In this document: piece by piece, positions 34,705 to 43,211 of the stretch
Position numbering within the stretch: the stretch's first letter is position 1
Layout: every line of letters starts with the position of its first letter
NCBI RefSeq assembly: GCF_026967925.1
Contig: NZ_JAPVBI010000003.1
Location: 974,826-1,038,825 of the forward strand
Direction: 5' to 3'
Origin: Modestobacter sp. VKM Ac-2985
GTDB lineage: Bacteria > Actinomycetota > Actinomycetes > Mycobacteriales > Geodermatophilaceae
DNA length: 64,000 nt
Translations under genes and position numbers: made by a program
Notes under the pieces: model-generated
The model's input: the letters and a program-made list of their open reading frames with translations, nothing else
Database searches by the model: none
Told to the model about the DNA's origin: nothing

Positions 34705-37700
34705 ATGGGCGTCTCCCCGTGCCCGCAGCACACCGCGGAAGCCGAACCGCTGGTGGCCGTGGAGCTCGACTGCGTGCCCGTGGTCGGCGAGGCACTCGCC
34801 CGCGCCGGCGTGCCGGTCGTCGCCGTCCTCACCCTGACCGGCGCCGCCGAGCCGGTGCGCGGCGCGCGGGTGACCGTCACGATCTCCACCGCCGCCGGCC
34901 CGCTGGGCGCCCCGTCCGAGCTGACCGTCGACGTCGAGCCCGACCGGACCACGGTGCTCACCGACGTCGACCTGCGCCTGGACCCGGCGGTGCTCGCCGC
35001 CGTCGCCGAGCCGGGCACCGCGACCGTCGAGGCCCGCGTCGAGCGGGACGGCCGGCTGCTCGGCTGCACCCGCACCGCGGTGCGGGTGCTCGCCGCCGGC
35101 CAGTGGCTGGCGGCGCCGACGCCGCTGGCCCTGGAGCTGCTGGCCGCCCACGTGCAGCCGGGCTCCCCCGCGGTCGCCGGCCTGGTCGGCGCGGCCGCCG
35201 ACCTGCTGCGCCAGCGCACCGGCGACCCCACCGTCGGCGGGCACCCCACCGGCGCCGACCGCATCGACGAGACCGCCGCGGCCATCGTGGAGGCGATGCG
35301 CCGCCGGGCGATCCGCCCCCGCCCGCCGGTCGCCGGCTGGGCCGACGTGCCGCAGTGGGTGCGCACCCCCGACCAGGTGCTCGACGACCGGGCCGGCACC
35401 AGCCTGGACACCGTGCTGACCCTGGCCGCCGCACTGGAGCACGCCGGGATCCGCCCGCTGCTGTGGGTCGCCGCCGACGGCGCGACCTGCCTCGGGCACG
35501 CCTTCCTCGGCTACTGGCGCACCGAGCGCTGCGCCGAGAGCGCGGCCACCACCGAGGTCTCCGGGCTCGCCGAGCTGGTCGAGCTGGGCCAGATCGCACT
35601 GGTGGAGACCACGATGCTGGGGATCGCCGCGGAGCCGGCGACCTTCGGCGACCTGCACCGCACCGCGGCCGCCGCCTGGCTGGCCGGGGACCTGCACCGG
35701 GTGCTCGGGGTCACCGACGTGCACCGCGCCCGGCTGGACGGCGTCGCCCCGCTCCCGCTGCCCCAGCTGCCCGAACGCCGCCCGGCCGCGAGCCCCCCGC
35801 GCCCGGGCGGGCGACCGACGGGTCCGACGGCCGCGCTGCTCGACCTGGACCGGGCCGACGGCGGCACCGTGCCGCTCACCGTGCCCCCCGGCCGGCTCCC
35901 CGTCCTCGCCGAGCGGCTCGCCGCCGACGCCGCGCTGACGTTGGTGCCCACCGACCAGCTGGGCGCCGCGGCACGGCGCCGGGGCATCCGCTCGGCCCGG
36001 GACCTGCCGCCGCACCAGCTCGGTGAGCTGCTGGTCGAGCACGGGGGGCTGTACACCGGGCTCGGCTCGGCCGACTACGCCCACCGGCTGGCGGCGCTCG
36101 CCGACCAGGCGGCCGCGCTGCTCGAGGAGGCCGGCGCCGGGGACCTGCACCTGGCCCTGGGCTCGGTGACGTGGGAGCTCGACGGGCGGTCGGTGCGCTC
36201 GCCGCTGGCGCTGGTCCCGGTCGCCCTCACCCGGGTGGCGAGCACCGGCGCCTACCGGCTCACCGCTGACCCGGCCGGGGCGATCGGGCCGAACGAGCAG
36301 CTGCTGGCCGAGCTGCGCCGCCGCACCGGGGTGACCGTGCCGGCGCTCGAGGCCGACGGGGACCTCGACCTCACCGTCGCGCTCCCGGCGCTGCGGCAGG
36401 GGCTGGCCCAGCGCGGGCTGCCGCACCGGGTCGAGCCGACCGCCGACCTCGCCCTGCTGCCCGCGGCGGCCGCCCGGATCCGGCAGGACGCCGACCACCT
36501 CGGCGCGGCGGCGCTGCGCAACCCGCTGGTGCCGGTGCTGCTGCGCCCCGGCCAGCCGTTCGTCGACCCCGCGCCGGCGCCCGGCACCGCCCTGGCCACC
36601 GACCTCACCGAGCTCGCCGCGACCCTGCCGCTGCCCGCCGACACCGACCAGCTGCGGGCGATCACCGACGCCACCGCCGGGCGGACCTTCGTGCTCGAGG
36701 GCGCACCGGGCACCGGGAAGTCGCAGACCGTCGCCAACCTGGTCGCCGCAGCGGCGGCCGGTGGTCAGCGGGTGCTGGTCCTCGCCGCGCAGCAGTCCGC
36801 GCTGGACGCGGTGTCCCGGCGGCTGGCGGGCGTGGGGCTCGGCGGGCTGGTCACGACCCTGCGCCGTCCCGCCGACGCCCCGTCCGAGGCCGGGAGCGCG
36901 CCCGACGTCCCCGCCCTCCCCGACGAGCTGCGGGCGGCGCGGCGCCAGCTGGCCGGCTACGCCGAACGGCTGCACGCGCCCAACTCCGCCGGGCTGTCGC
37001 TGTACGCCGCGCGCGTCGGGGTGCTCTCCGCGGTGCCCGGCACCCCGGCGCTGCCGCTGGCGACCACGTACGTCGCCACCGCGTCGGCCCGCACCACCGC
37101 GAAGGTGCACGAGCTGCTGACGACGCTGCCCGAGGTCGCCGCCCGCACCCGGCCGCGGCCGCGGCACCCGTGGGGCTTCCTCGACTCGGCCGACGCCGAC
37201 CCGGTCGCCGTGCACGCGGCGGTGCTCGCCGTCGACACGGCGCTGCGCGCGCTGCCGCCCGCCGGGCCGCTGGCGCGGGTGATCGCCGCGGCCCGGACCC
37301 CGGAGGACCTGGACGCGGTCGCCACCGTGCTCTCCGGCCCGGACGTGCCGCTCGCCGCGGTCGACGCCGTCCGCACCCAGCAGTGGGCGCAGGACGTCGA
37401 CGCACTGCTCGCCGAGGTCGCCGCCTTCGTCACCGCGGAGCACCCCGGGCTCGACGTCGCCCTGCCCGAGGCGCTGGACCTGCCGCTTGCCGGGATCGCC
37501 GAGGACGCCGAGCAGGCGGCCGTCTCGGGGCGGTTCGGCCGGGCCAAGCGGCTGGCCGCGGTGCTCACCGAGCTGGCTCCGTCACTGCGCCCGGATGCCC
37601 ACGTCGAGCCGACCGACGTCCCGCTGCTGACCGCGGAGCTGCTCCAGGTGCAGCGCGCGGCCCGCGAGCTGACCCTGCGGTGCGGATCCGTCGCCGGACT

Positions 37701-40440
37701 GGCGGTGCCGTGGAACTGGAACCCGCTGACCGACCCGCTGCTGCTCGAGCGGCAGGTGGCCGCGTTGAACCGGCTCGGCTCCGCGCTGGACGGCGACCCG
37801 GCCTTCACCCCCCCGCTGCGCCGGTTCCTGGACACCGCGCCGGCGCCGGACCCGACCCGGGCGGTGGCCGTCCGGAAGCTGCGGGCAGCGCTGACCGCAC
37901 TGCCCGTGGCCTGCCTGAGCTCGCTGGACCAGCTCCTCGCCTGGGCTGGGGACACCGGGATCGTGCGGCTGTGGGAGGCGACGCAGGACGAGCGGGCGGT
38001 GGAGGAGTTCGGCGTCCCCTCGCTCGGGCACTGGCTGGACCTGCTGCGGCACCTGCACCTGCTGGAGGCCGCCGGGCTGGCCGAGGCGCGCGCCGCGCTG
38101 CTGTCCGGGGCGGTGCCGGCCGGCGGCGCCGTCGCCGCCTTCGACCGCGGGGTGGCCGAGGCGTCGTTCGCCGAGCGGTCGGCGGCCGGTGGGCTCGGTG
38201 CGTCGGACGCGCAGGCGGCGGAGCAGGCGGTCCGACGGGCGCTCACGGTCATGGCGGAGACTCGGGTCCAGGCGGCCGCGGCCCTGGCTGCCGGCGACCG
38301 GACCCCCGCCGTGCTGGCCACCCCGGACGCCGTGGCCCGCTTCCTCCCCGCCACCGCCGGCTCCTTCGACCTGGTGGTGATCGAGGACGCCTCGTCGCTG
38401 CGGGTCGCCGACGCCCTGGGCGCACTGGGCCGGGCGAGCGCGGCGGTCGTGGTCGGCGACCGCGAGCAGCTGCCCCCGCGCGCCGCGGTCGACGAGCCCG
38501 CCGACGAGGGGCTGCTGGCCGCCTGCCTGCGGGCCGGGGTCCCCCGGCGGGAGCTGACCTGGCACCACCGCAGCGCCGACGAGTCGCTGATCGCCTTCCC
38601 CAACGCCGTCGCCTATGGCTCCCGGCTGACCACGGTGCCCGGCCCACCGGCCGGGCCGGCGATCTCCCTGGTGCGGGTGGACGGCGTGTTCCTGCGTGCC
38701 GGCGAGCAGCGGGAGACCAACCCGGCCGAGGCGGAGGCGGTGGTCGCGGAGCTGCGGCAACGGTTCGCGGCGTCACCGGAGGCGGTGCCGTCGGTCGCCG
38801 TGCTGACCCTGCACGGGCCGCAGCGCCGGCTGATCGAGGGCCTGCTGCGGGTGGGCCGGGACCGGGTGGCCGAGGCGCTGGACGCCGGCGAACTGCGGGT
38901 CCGGGAGGTGGAGGCGGCGCAGGGCGAGGAGGCCGACGTCGTCCTGTTGTCGCTGGGGTGTGCGGCCGACGAGCGCGGCTGCCTGCCGTTGGACCTCGGG
39001 CCGCTGAACCGGGCCGGCGGTGAGCGGCGGCTGACCGTGGCGGTGACCCGCGCGCGCCGGCAGGTGGTGGTGTTCGCGTCGTTCGCCCCGTCGCTGCTGC
39101 GGCCCACGACGACGACCCAGCCGGGCGTGCGCCGGCTGCGGGCCTGGCTGGAGCAGGCGCTGCACGGCGTGGACGCGGTCCCGCGGAGCGCTGTGGCCAC
39201 GCACGACCCGCACCGCGAGGAGGTCGCGGCGGCGCTGCGGGGCCGTGGGCTGGTGGTGCGCACCGACGTGGGGCTCTCCCGGTTCCGGGTCGACCTGACC
39301 GTGGCCCGGCCGGAGGCACCGGAGCGACCGGTGCTGGCGGTGCTGCTGGACGGCCCGACGTGGGCGCAGCGGGCGACGGTGGACCGCGAGCTGGCGTACC
39401 AGGAGCTGCGGGGCTGGCCGGCGGTGGAGCGGGTGTGGCTGCCGGAATGGCTGGCCGAGTGGGAGACGGTGCTCGACCGGCTGGTCGCAGCGGTGGCGTC
39501 GGCTGTCCCGGTGGAGCCGCTGCTCCCGCCGCTGCCGGCCCCGGTCGCCGCGGTCGAGGAGCCGGCGGAGGAGATCGACCCGTTCGACCCGGAGGCCCCC
39601 GAGGACCTGGACGAGGTGTCGACGGCGGAGCCGGTCCGCTGCGCGGCGCACCCGGTGGTGACGCCGGCGCTGCTCGCGGGTGAGGTGCCGTTCCGGGCGT
39701 GGACGCCGAAGCCGGTGGGCGAGCCGCGGATGCTGCGGCAGCTGGAGAACCCGGAGGCGGCCCGGCTGGTGCGGCGGGTGCTGGCGGCGGGGATCCGGGC
39801 GGAGGGACCGGTCCACCGGGAACGGCTGGCCCGGCTGACGGCGTCGGCGTTCGGGGTGCCGCGGGTGAACGCGGCCCGGATGGAGTCGATCCTGGCGCTG
39901 CTGCCCGACCCCGGTGCGGAGTTCCTGTGGCCGGCGACGTCGGACCGGACGCCGCCGGACCCGGCCGGGTGGACGACGTTCCGACGGCAGGCGACGGGCA
40001 CCGACCGGGCACTGGAGCACGTGCCCCCGGAGGAGATGGGCAACGCCATGGTGGCGCTGTGCCGGTCGGTGGCCGGGATGACCCGCGACGACCTGTTCCA
40101 GCAGACGCTGGCGGTGTTCGGGCACCGTCGCCGGCACCCGGTGCTGATGCCGCTGCTGGAGGCGGCGCTCGCGCAGGCGGTGCGGGCCGGCCGGATCACC
40201 CGGCAGGGCGCCGGTCAGTGGCTGACCGCAGTGGCCGACGGCGATGCGGACCTGCAGCCGGTCACCACCCCACCCGTCCCGCACAGCCCCGCGACGCCGT
40301 CAGGGCGCGCGACGCCGTCGGGGCGCGCAGCGCCGGAAGGACGCCCAGCGCCGGAAGGACGCCCCGCGCCGGAAGGACGAGCGGTGCCGGAAGGGCTCGC
40401 AGCGTCGGAAGGGCTCGATCAGCCCGTCGCCGTGATCTGA
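34705..40440 (+). CDS. DUF4011 superfamily-1 helicase paralogue with altered catalytic motifs (copy 2)
   Basis: A 1,911-residue paralogue of the protein at 1-6177, collinear over its whole length. Several signature residues differ. The transglutaminase-like Cys is Ser233 (GTSLD) although GHAFLGYW remains. The DUF4011 signature LLDLSPRNRLV is replaced by LLDLDRADGG. Walker A GAPGTGKS (666-673) is intact, but Walker B reads VVIEDASS with Glu1227-Asp1228 in swapped order. HYRS is HHRS, and the QGDERD motif is QGEEAD. TVAVTRARRQ is kept. The nuclease-like domain again has AVLLDG. DUF3320 follows (about 1665-1835), then a PEGR-repeat tail. It may bind ATP without efficient hydrolysis, acting as a regulatory partner of copy 1 (inference). 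ATG 34705 has GGAGGT 11 bases upstream. Confidence 0.9.
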   Translation: MGVSPCPQHTAEAEPLVAVELDCVPVVGEALARAGVPVVAVLTLTGAAEPVRGARVTVTISTAAGPLGAPSELTVDVEPDRTTVLTDVDLRLDPAVLAAVAEPGTATVEARVERDGRLLGCTRTAVRVLAAGQWLAAPTPLALELLAAHVQPGSPAVAGLVGAAADLLRQRTGDPTVGGHPTGADRIDETAAAIVEAMRRRAIRPRPPVAGWADVPQWVRTPDQVLDDRAGTSLDTVLTLAAALEHAGIRPLLWVAADGATCLGHAFLGYWRTERCAESAATTEVSGLAELVELGQIALVETTMLGIAAEPATFGDLHRTAAAAWLAGDLHRVLGVTDVHRARLDGVAPLPLPQLPERRPAASPPRPGGRPTGPTAALLDLDRADGGTVPLTVPPGRLPVLAERLAADAALTLVPTDQLGAAARRRGIRSARDLPPHQLGELLVEHGGLYTGLGSADYAHRLAALADQAAALLEEAGAGDLHLALGSVTWELDGRSVRSPLALVPVALTRVASTGAYRLTADPAGAIGPNEQLLAELRRRTGVTVPALEADGDLDLTVALPALRQGLAQRGLPHRVEPTADLALLPAAAARIRQDADHLGAAALRNPLVPVLLRPGQPFVDPAPAPGTALATDLTELAATLPLPADTDQLRAITDATAGRTFVLEGAPGTGKSQTVANLVAAAAAGGQRVLVLAAQQSALDAVSRRLAGVGLGGLVTTLRRPADAPSEAGSAPDVPALPDELRAARRQLAGYAERLHAPNSAGLSLYAARVGVLSAVPGTPALPLATTYVATASARTTAKVHELLTTLPEVAARTRPRPRHPWGFLDSADADPVAVHAAVLAVDTALRALPPAGPLARVIAAARTPEDLDAVATVLSGPDVPLAAVDAVRTQQWAQDVDALLAEVAAFVTAEHPGLDVALPEALDLPLAGIAEDAEQAAVSGRFGRAKRLAAVLTELAPSLRPDAHVEPTDVPLLTAELLQVQRAARELTLRCGSVAGLAVPWNWNPLTDPLLLERQVAALNRLGSALDGDPAFTPPLRRFLDTAPAPDPTRAVAVRKLRAALTALPVACLSSLDQLLAWAGDTGIVRLWEATQDERAVEEFGVPSLGHWLDLLRHLHLLEAAGLAEARAALLSGAVPAGGAVAAFDRGVAEASFAERSAAGGLGASDAQAAEQAVRRALTVMAETRVQAAAALAAGDRTPAVLATPDAVARFLPATAGSFDLVVIEDASSLRVADALGALGRASAAVVVGDREQLPPRAAVDEPADEGLLAACLRAGVPRRELTWHHRSADESLIAFPNAVAYGSRLTTVPGPPAGPAISLVRVDGVFLRAGEQRETNPAEAEAVVAELRQRFAASPEAVPSVAVLTLHGPQRRLIEGLLRVGRDRVAEALDAGELRVREVEAAQGEEADVVLLSLGCAADERGCLPLDLGPLNRAGGERRLTVAVTRARRQVVVFASFAPSLLRPTTTTQPGVRRLRAWLEQALHGVDAVPRSAVATHDPHREEVAAALRGRGLVVRTDVGLSRFRVDLTVARPEAPERPVLAVLLDGPTWAQRATVDRELAYQELRGWPAVERVWLPEWLAEWETVLDRLVAAVASAVPVEPLLPPLPAPVAAVEEPAEEIDPFDPEAPEDLDEVSTAEPVRCAAHPVVTPALLAGEVPFRAWTPKPVGEPRMLRQLENPEAARLVRRVLAAGIRAEGPVHRERLARLTASAFGVPRVNAARMESILALLPDPGAEFLWPATSDRTPPDPAGWTTFRRQATGTDRALEHVPPEEMGNAMVALCRSVAGMTRDDLFQQTLAVFGHRRRHPVLMPLLEAALAQAVRAGRITRQGAGQWLTAVADGDADLQPVTTPPVPHSPATPSGRATPSGRAAPEGRPAPEGRPAPEGRAVPEGLAASEGLDQPVAVI
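40285..40437 (+). repeat. In-frame repeats encoding P-[SE]-G-[RL] units at the helicase C-terminus
   Basis: About eight 15-18 bp units, such as GCGCCGGAAGGACGC and GCGTCGGAAGGGCTC, encode a tail of PSGRA, PEGR and SEGL motifs after the DUF3320 domain. The first DUF4011 protein ends right after DUF3320, so the tail is specific to this copy. Confidence 0.85.
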
Positions 40441-40450
40441 TCCGCCGGCC

Positions 40451-40484
40451 GGGCAACTCCGGTAGACGGGCAACTCCGGTAGCC
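40451..40484. repeat. 17-bp tandem repeat after the second DUF4011 gene
   Basis: GGGCAACTCCGGTAG followed by AC or CC occurs twice in a row (40451-40467 and 40468-40484), 11 bases after the stop codon. Confidence 0.8.
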
Positions 40485-40516
40485 GGGCGACGCGACGGCC
40501 TCACGCGCGCGCCGAA

Positions 40517-40545
40517 AGCCGGCCACGGTGGACCCGTGGCCGGCT
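40517..40545. terminator. 12-bp stem-loop between convergent DUF4011 and HNH genes
   Basis: AGCCGGCCACGG and CCGTGGCCGGCT pair perfectly around TGGAC in the 121-base convergent gap. Confidence 0.7.
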
Positions 40546-40561
40546 ACCGGAATCGGGCCGA

Positions 40562-41764
40562 TCAGTGCGGCAGTGCTCCGATGAGGATCTCGGTGTCGTC
40601 GGGGCGGTAGGTGCGCCATCGCCCGCCGGGATCTCTTTCGACCCGGAACCCGTGGTGGACCTTGGTGTGGTGCCGTTCGCACAACAGGGCGGAGTTCTGC
40701 AGTGAGGTCTCGCCGCCGTGCAGCCAGTGGATCAGGTGGTGCACGTCGCACCACCACGATGGGGCGCCGCAGCCGGCGAACACACACGACTTGTCGCGGC
40801 GCTCGACTGCCTTGCGCAGCCCCGGGGTGACCACCCGGTGATCCCGGCCCAGGTCCAGCGGAGTGCCGTCGGGGCCCATCACGATCCGGGAGATGCTGCC
40901 GTCACACGCCAGGTAACGGGCCCGCGCCGCGGAGATCGTCGCCCCGAACCCCATCTCCCCGGCACCAGGACCGGTCGCCGGGTCGACCAGGTCCTCCAGG
41001 TCGACGCCCACCACCACGTGCGGCTTCACCGTCCGCAGCACCGGCAGGTTCCCCGACGCCAACTGGTTCTCACACAGCTGCACCAACCCATCGGCGTTCT
41101 GCTGGGCGCGGGTCCGCTCATCACCCTTCGGGCGGTCGGCCTGCACGATCGACTCGATCGCCGCCTGCACCTTCTCCCCACCCACGACATCGAGGTCGGC
41201 CCGGAGGCTGATCGACCCGTCGGCGTGCTTGACGATCGTCAACCGCCGACCCTCGGTCGGATCCGGCTCCGGTCCATCGGGATCGAGGGCGTTCTCGAAG
41301 GCCTGCACCGCGGCGGCCAGCGACTCGTGCGGGGACTCCGTGGCCACCCGCGCCCACACCTGGTCGAAGGCGGTCAGGTCGATGCCCTGCTCCTCGGCCC
41401 GGGCCACCTCACCGGCCCCGATCTTCTCCGCCACCACGTTCACCTGCGCCGCCGTGATCTCACCTTGCGCGAACCCGGCCGCCAGCGCCGGGAAGTGCTC
41501 CAGCACCCGCCCTGACCGCACGACCCGCGACGCCTCCGTCTGCGACAACCGCGCATGCCCGATCAACCACGACCGCATCGACTTCAACCCGTCGTGCTCG
41601 CACGTCTGGGTCAGCTCTGCGTGCCGCACAGTCCGGGTCAACTCCGCAGACGCACGGTTGACCACCTGCACCAGCAACGCCGTCCGGTCCAGCACGGCGC
41701 CGTCCGTCAACCCGTGCAGGTCCTCGGCCACCAGGGCATCGAGAGCCGACTGCAACTCGCTCAC
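40562..41764 (-). CDS. DUF222-HNH endonuclease (REP13E12-like)
   Basis: A 400-residue protein with an N-terminal DUF222 domain (about 1-300) and a C-terminal HNH nuclease domain. The HNH core is CDVHHLIHWLHGGETS, then NSALLCERHH and KVHHGF, with zinc-binding cysteines in CVFAGCGAPS. This is the multi-copy actinobacterial family that includes the mycobacterial 13E12 repeat proteins, some of which are known to be induced by DNA damage. GTG 41764 follows GGGAGGTG. An SOS-box-like sequence lies 18 bases upstream of the start. Its role in repair or mobility is not established. Confidence 0.88.
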   Translation of the reverse strand: MSELQSALDALVAEDLHGLTDGAVLDRTALLVQVVNRASAELTRTVRHAELTQTCEHDGLKSMRSWLIGHARLSQTEASRVVRSGRVLEHFPALAAGFAQGEITAAQVNVVAEKIGAGEVARAEEQGIDLTAFDQVWARVATESPHESLAAAVQAFENALDPDGPEPDPTEGRRLTIVKHADGSISLRADLDVVGGEKVQAAIESIVQADRPKGDERTRAQQNADGLVQLCENQLASGNLPVLRTVKPHVVVGVDLEDLVDPATGPGAGEMGFGATISAARARYLACDGSISRIVMGPDGTPLDLGRDHRVVTPGLRKAVERRDKSCVFAGCGAPSWWCDVHHLIHWLHGGETSLQNSALLCERHHTKVHHGFRVERDPGGRWRTYRPDDTEILIGALPH

Positions 41765-41781
41765 GACACCTCCCGACCGGT

Positions 41782-41797
41782 TCGAACGTATGTACGA
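41782..41797 (-). promoter_or_regulatory. LexA (SOS) box-like site upstream of the DUF222-HNH gene
   Basis: TCGAAC-GTAT-GTACGA matches the actinobacterial LexA consensus TCGAAC-N4-GTTCGA at 11 of 12 defined positions (T to A in the right half). It lies 18 bases from the GTG start, where a repressor would block transcription. Confidence 0.65.
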
Positions 41798-42197
41798 GCA
41801 TTACCGCCGCGAGCACACCCGCACAACGTGAATCCGCAGGTCAACGACCTGTCCACAGATCCGCCCGACCTCTTGACACGGGGCAGCTCGGCACGCCAGC
41901 TGACGGCTCGAGACCGACGTCGGTCAACGAGATCGGCAACCCGACGAACTCTCGACCGTGGCCGGACGCCGGTGCCCGGCGTCGCGACCACACCCGGCGC
42001 CGGCCGTGACGCGCCGAGCACGCAACGTGCACACCCGCCGGTCCGCCCGAAATCGGTTTCCGGGTGGGAACAGCCGGTCCGAGCCGCCGTCGCAGCCAAC
42101 CCCCTCCGGCGTTGCTCGACGTCACGTCGGCGAGTCGCCCGAGCAGCCCGGGCGTGTTGCGGCCCTGCGGGGTGTCGGAACCCCGACGCGCAGCACT
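41798..42197. other. Gene-free stretch upstream of the riboswitch promoter
   Basis: No supported gene on either strand. Several short open frames have no start signals. The HNH gene promoter is presumably at its left edge; the remainder shows no repeat or hairpin I can assign. Confidence 0.5.
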
Positions 42198-42226
42198 TTG
42201 TGACGAATCCATGACACCCCTACCGT
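42198..42226 (+). promoter_or_regulatory. Candidate promoter for the riboswitch-NlpC/P60 transcript
   Basis: TTGTGA (42198-42203) and TACCGT (42221-42226) are separated by 17 bases. This would start transcription near 42233, just before the riboswitch. Confidence 0.5.
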
Positions 42227-42275
42227 CATCCGCGCCCGCCGGCCCCTGAGTCGCCACGCACGGTGACACCGGCGA

Positions 42276-42440
42276 GCACCGCCGAACCGGGCACCCGCTG
42301 CGAGGTCGCAGCGAACGCCCGGACCGGGGACCCACCGCAGTTCTGGGGTGAAGCGCGACGGCACGCGAGTGCCGCAGCGCCGGGCGAGTTCCCCGCCCGA
42401 ACCCGTCAGCTAACTCGGTAGGCGGTCGAGGAGAACAAGG
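42276..42440 (+). ncRNA. ydaO/yuaA (c-di-AMP) riboswitch
   Basis: The conserved landmarks occur in order: GCCGAACCGG near the 5' side, CCGGGGACCCA, GGGGTGAA, a variable stem, GGGCGAGTTCCCCGCCC, CCGTCAGCTAACTCGGTAGG and a closing GAGGAGAACAAGGAG that runs into the ribosome site. This matches actinobacterial ydaO elements, which bind cyclic di-AMP and typically turn off cell-wall hydrolase genes when bound. The downstream gene is an NlpC/P60 hydrolase, the classic target. End points are approximate. Confidence 0.9.
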
Positions 42441-42454
42441 AGAACCCGTCGTCC

Positions 42455-42991
42455 ATGACGACCACTCGCACGTCCCCTGCCCGTCGTCCCTCTCGCTCCG
42501 GTCGCCGGGCACTGATCGCGCTGTTCGCCAGCGCCGGCGTCGCCCTCACCCCGATGGCCGCCCAGGCCTCGGTCGGTGGCAGTGGAGCGCCCGTCGCAGC
42601 ACCCGTCGCAGCGGCGGCCGCCCCGGTCGCGGCGCCGAACGCAGCTGCCCAGATCATCGTGAACACGGCGCTCGCCCAGCAGGGCAAGCCCTACGTCTGG
42701 GCCGGCGCAGGTCCGAACGTCTACGACTGCTCGGGGCTGACCCAGTACTCCTACGCGGCCGCCGGCATCACGCTGCCGCACTCCTCACGCATGCAGTCGA
42801 CGATGGGCGTCCCCGTCGCCCGCGCCGACCTGCAGCCCGGTGACCTGGTCTTCTTCTACGACCCGGTGGGCCACGTCGGCATCTACATCGGCAACGGCCT
42901 GATGGTGCACGCGCCGACCGCAGGGGACGTCGTCCGCACCATCAACGTCGACACCATGTGGGGCTACAACTCCGCGCGTCGTCTGGTCTGA
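42455..42991 (+). CDS. Secreted NlpC/P60 peptidoglycan endopeptidase
   Basis: A 178-residue exported hydrolase that cleaves peptide stems of peptidoglycan. The signal peptide (basic start, hydrophobic core, MAAQAS cut near residue 38) is followed by an Ala/Pro-Val linker and a minimal NlpC/P60 domain (about 68-178). It contains YDCSGLTQYSY (catalytic Cys), GHVGIYIG (catalytic His) and MVHAP (third polar residue). It resembles RipB-type single-domain enzymes without coiled coil. AAGGAG lies 12 bases before the ATG. It is controlled by the preceding c-di-AMP riboswitch, linking turgor/c-di-AMP level to wall remodelling. Confidence 0.92.
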   Translation: MTTTRTSPARRPSRSGRRALIALFASAGVALTPMAAQASVGGSGAPVAAPVAAAAAPVAAPNAAAQIIVNTALAQQGKPYVWAGAGPNVYDCSGLTQYSYAAAGITLPHSSRMQSTMGVPVARADLQPGDLVFFYDPVGHVGIYIGNGLMVHAPTAGDVVRTINVDTMWGYNSARRLV

Positions 42992-43139
42992 GGTCGCCCG
43001 GGGTTGTTGCGACCCCGTGACGATCGGCGGTGCCCCTTGCCCCGTGTCGCCCCGCCCGCGAGGTTGGGAGGTGCGAGGTAGCGAGTCCCGGCCCCGTACG
43101 GCCCGGTCGCCCGCAGGGGCGGCCGACGAACTGCCGGCG

Positions 43140-43165
43140 GGTGCGGCGCAGTGTCGCGCCGCACC
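43140..43165 (+). terminator. 10-bp stem-loop between NlpC/P60 and IscA-like genes
   Basis: GGTGCGGCGC and GCGCCGCACC pair perfectly around AGTGTC. It lies 149 bases after the NlpC/P60 stop and 46 bases before the next ATG, so it could end the first transcript or sit in the leader of the second. Confidence 0.45.
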
Positions 43166-43211
43166 TGCCCGCAGCTGGTCAGGGCACCAGACACGAGAGG
43201 AAGCCTCACCG

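Noticed and set aside
34642..37443. Long minus-strand frame overlapping the second DUF4011 gene
   Set aside because: Same reasoning: Gly/Gln/Arg-rich shadow with no domains.
1..41764. Defence island built around the DUF4011 helicases
   Set aside because: Neighbours are metabolic and transport genes; no methylase, restriction subunit or known defence partner is adjacent. The paralogue pair is reported on its own merit instead.
41841..42512. Minus-strand frame covering the riboswitch region
   Set aside because: No domain, ribosome site or coding bias; the plus strand carries a well-defined riboswitch.
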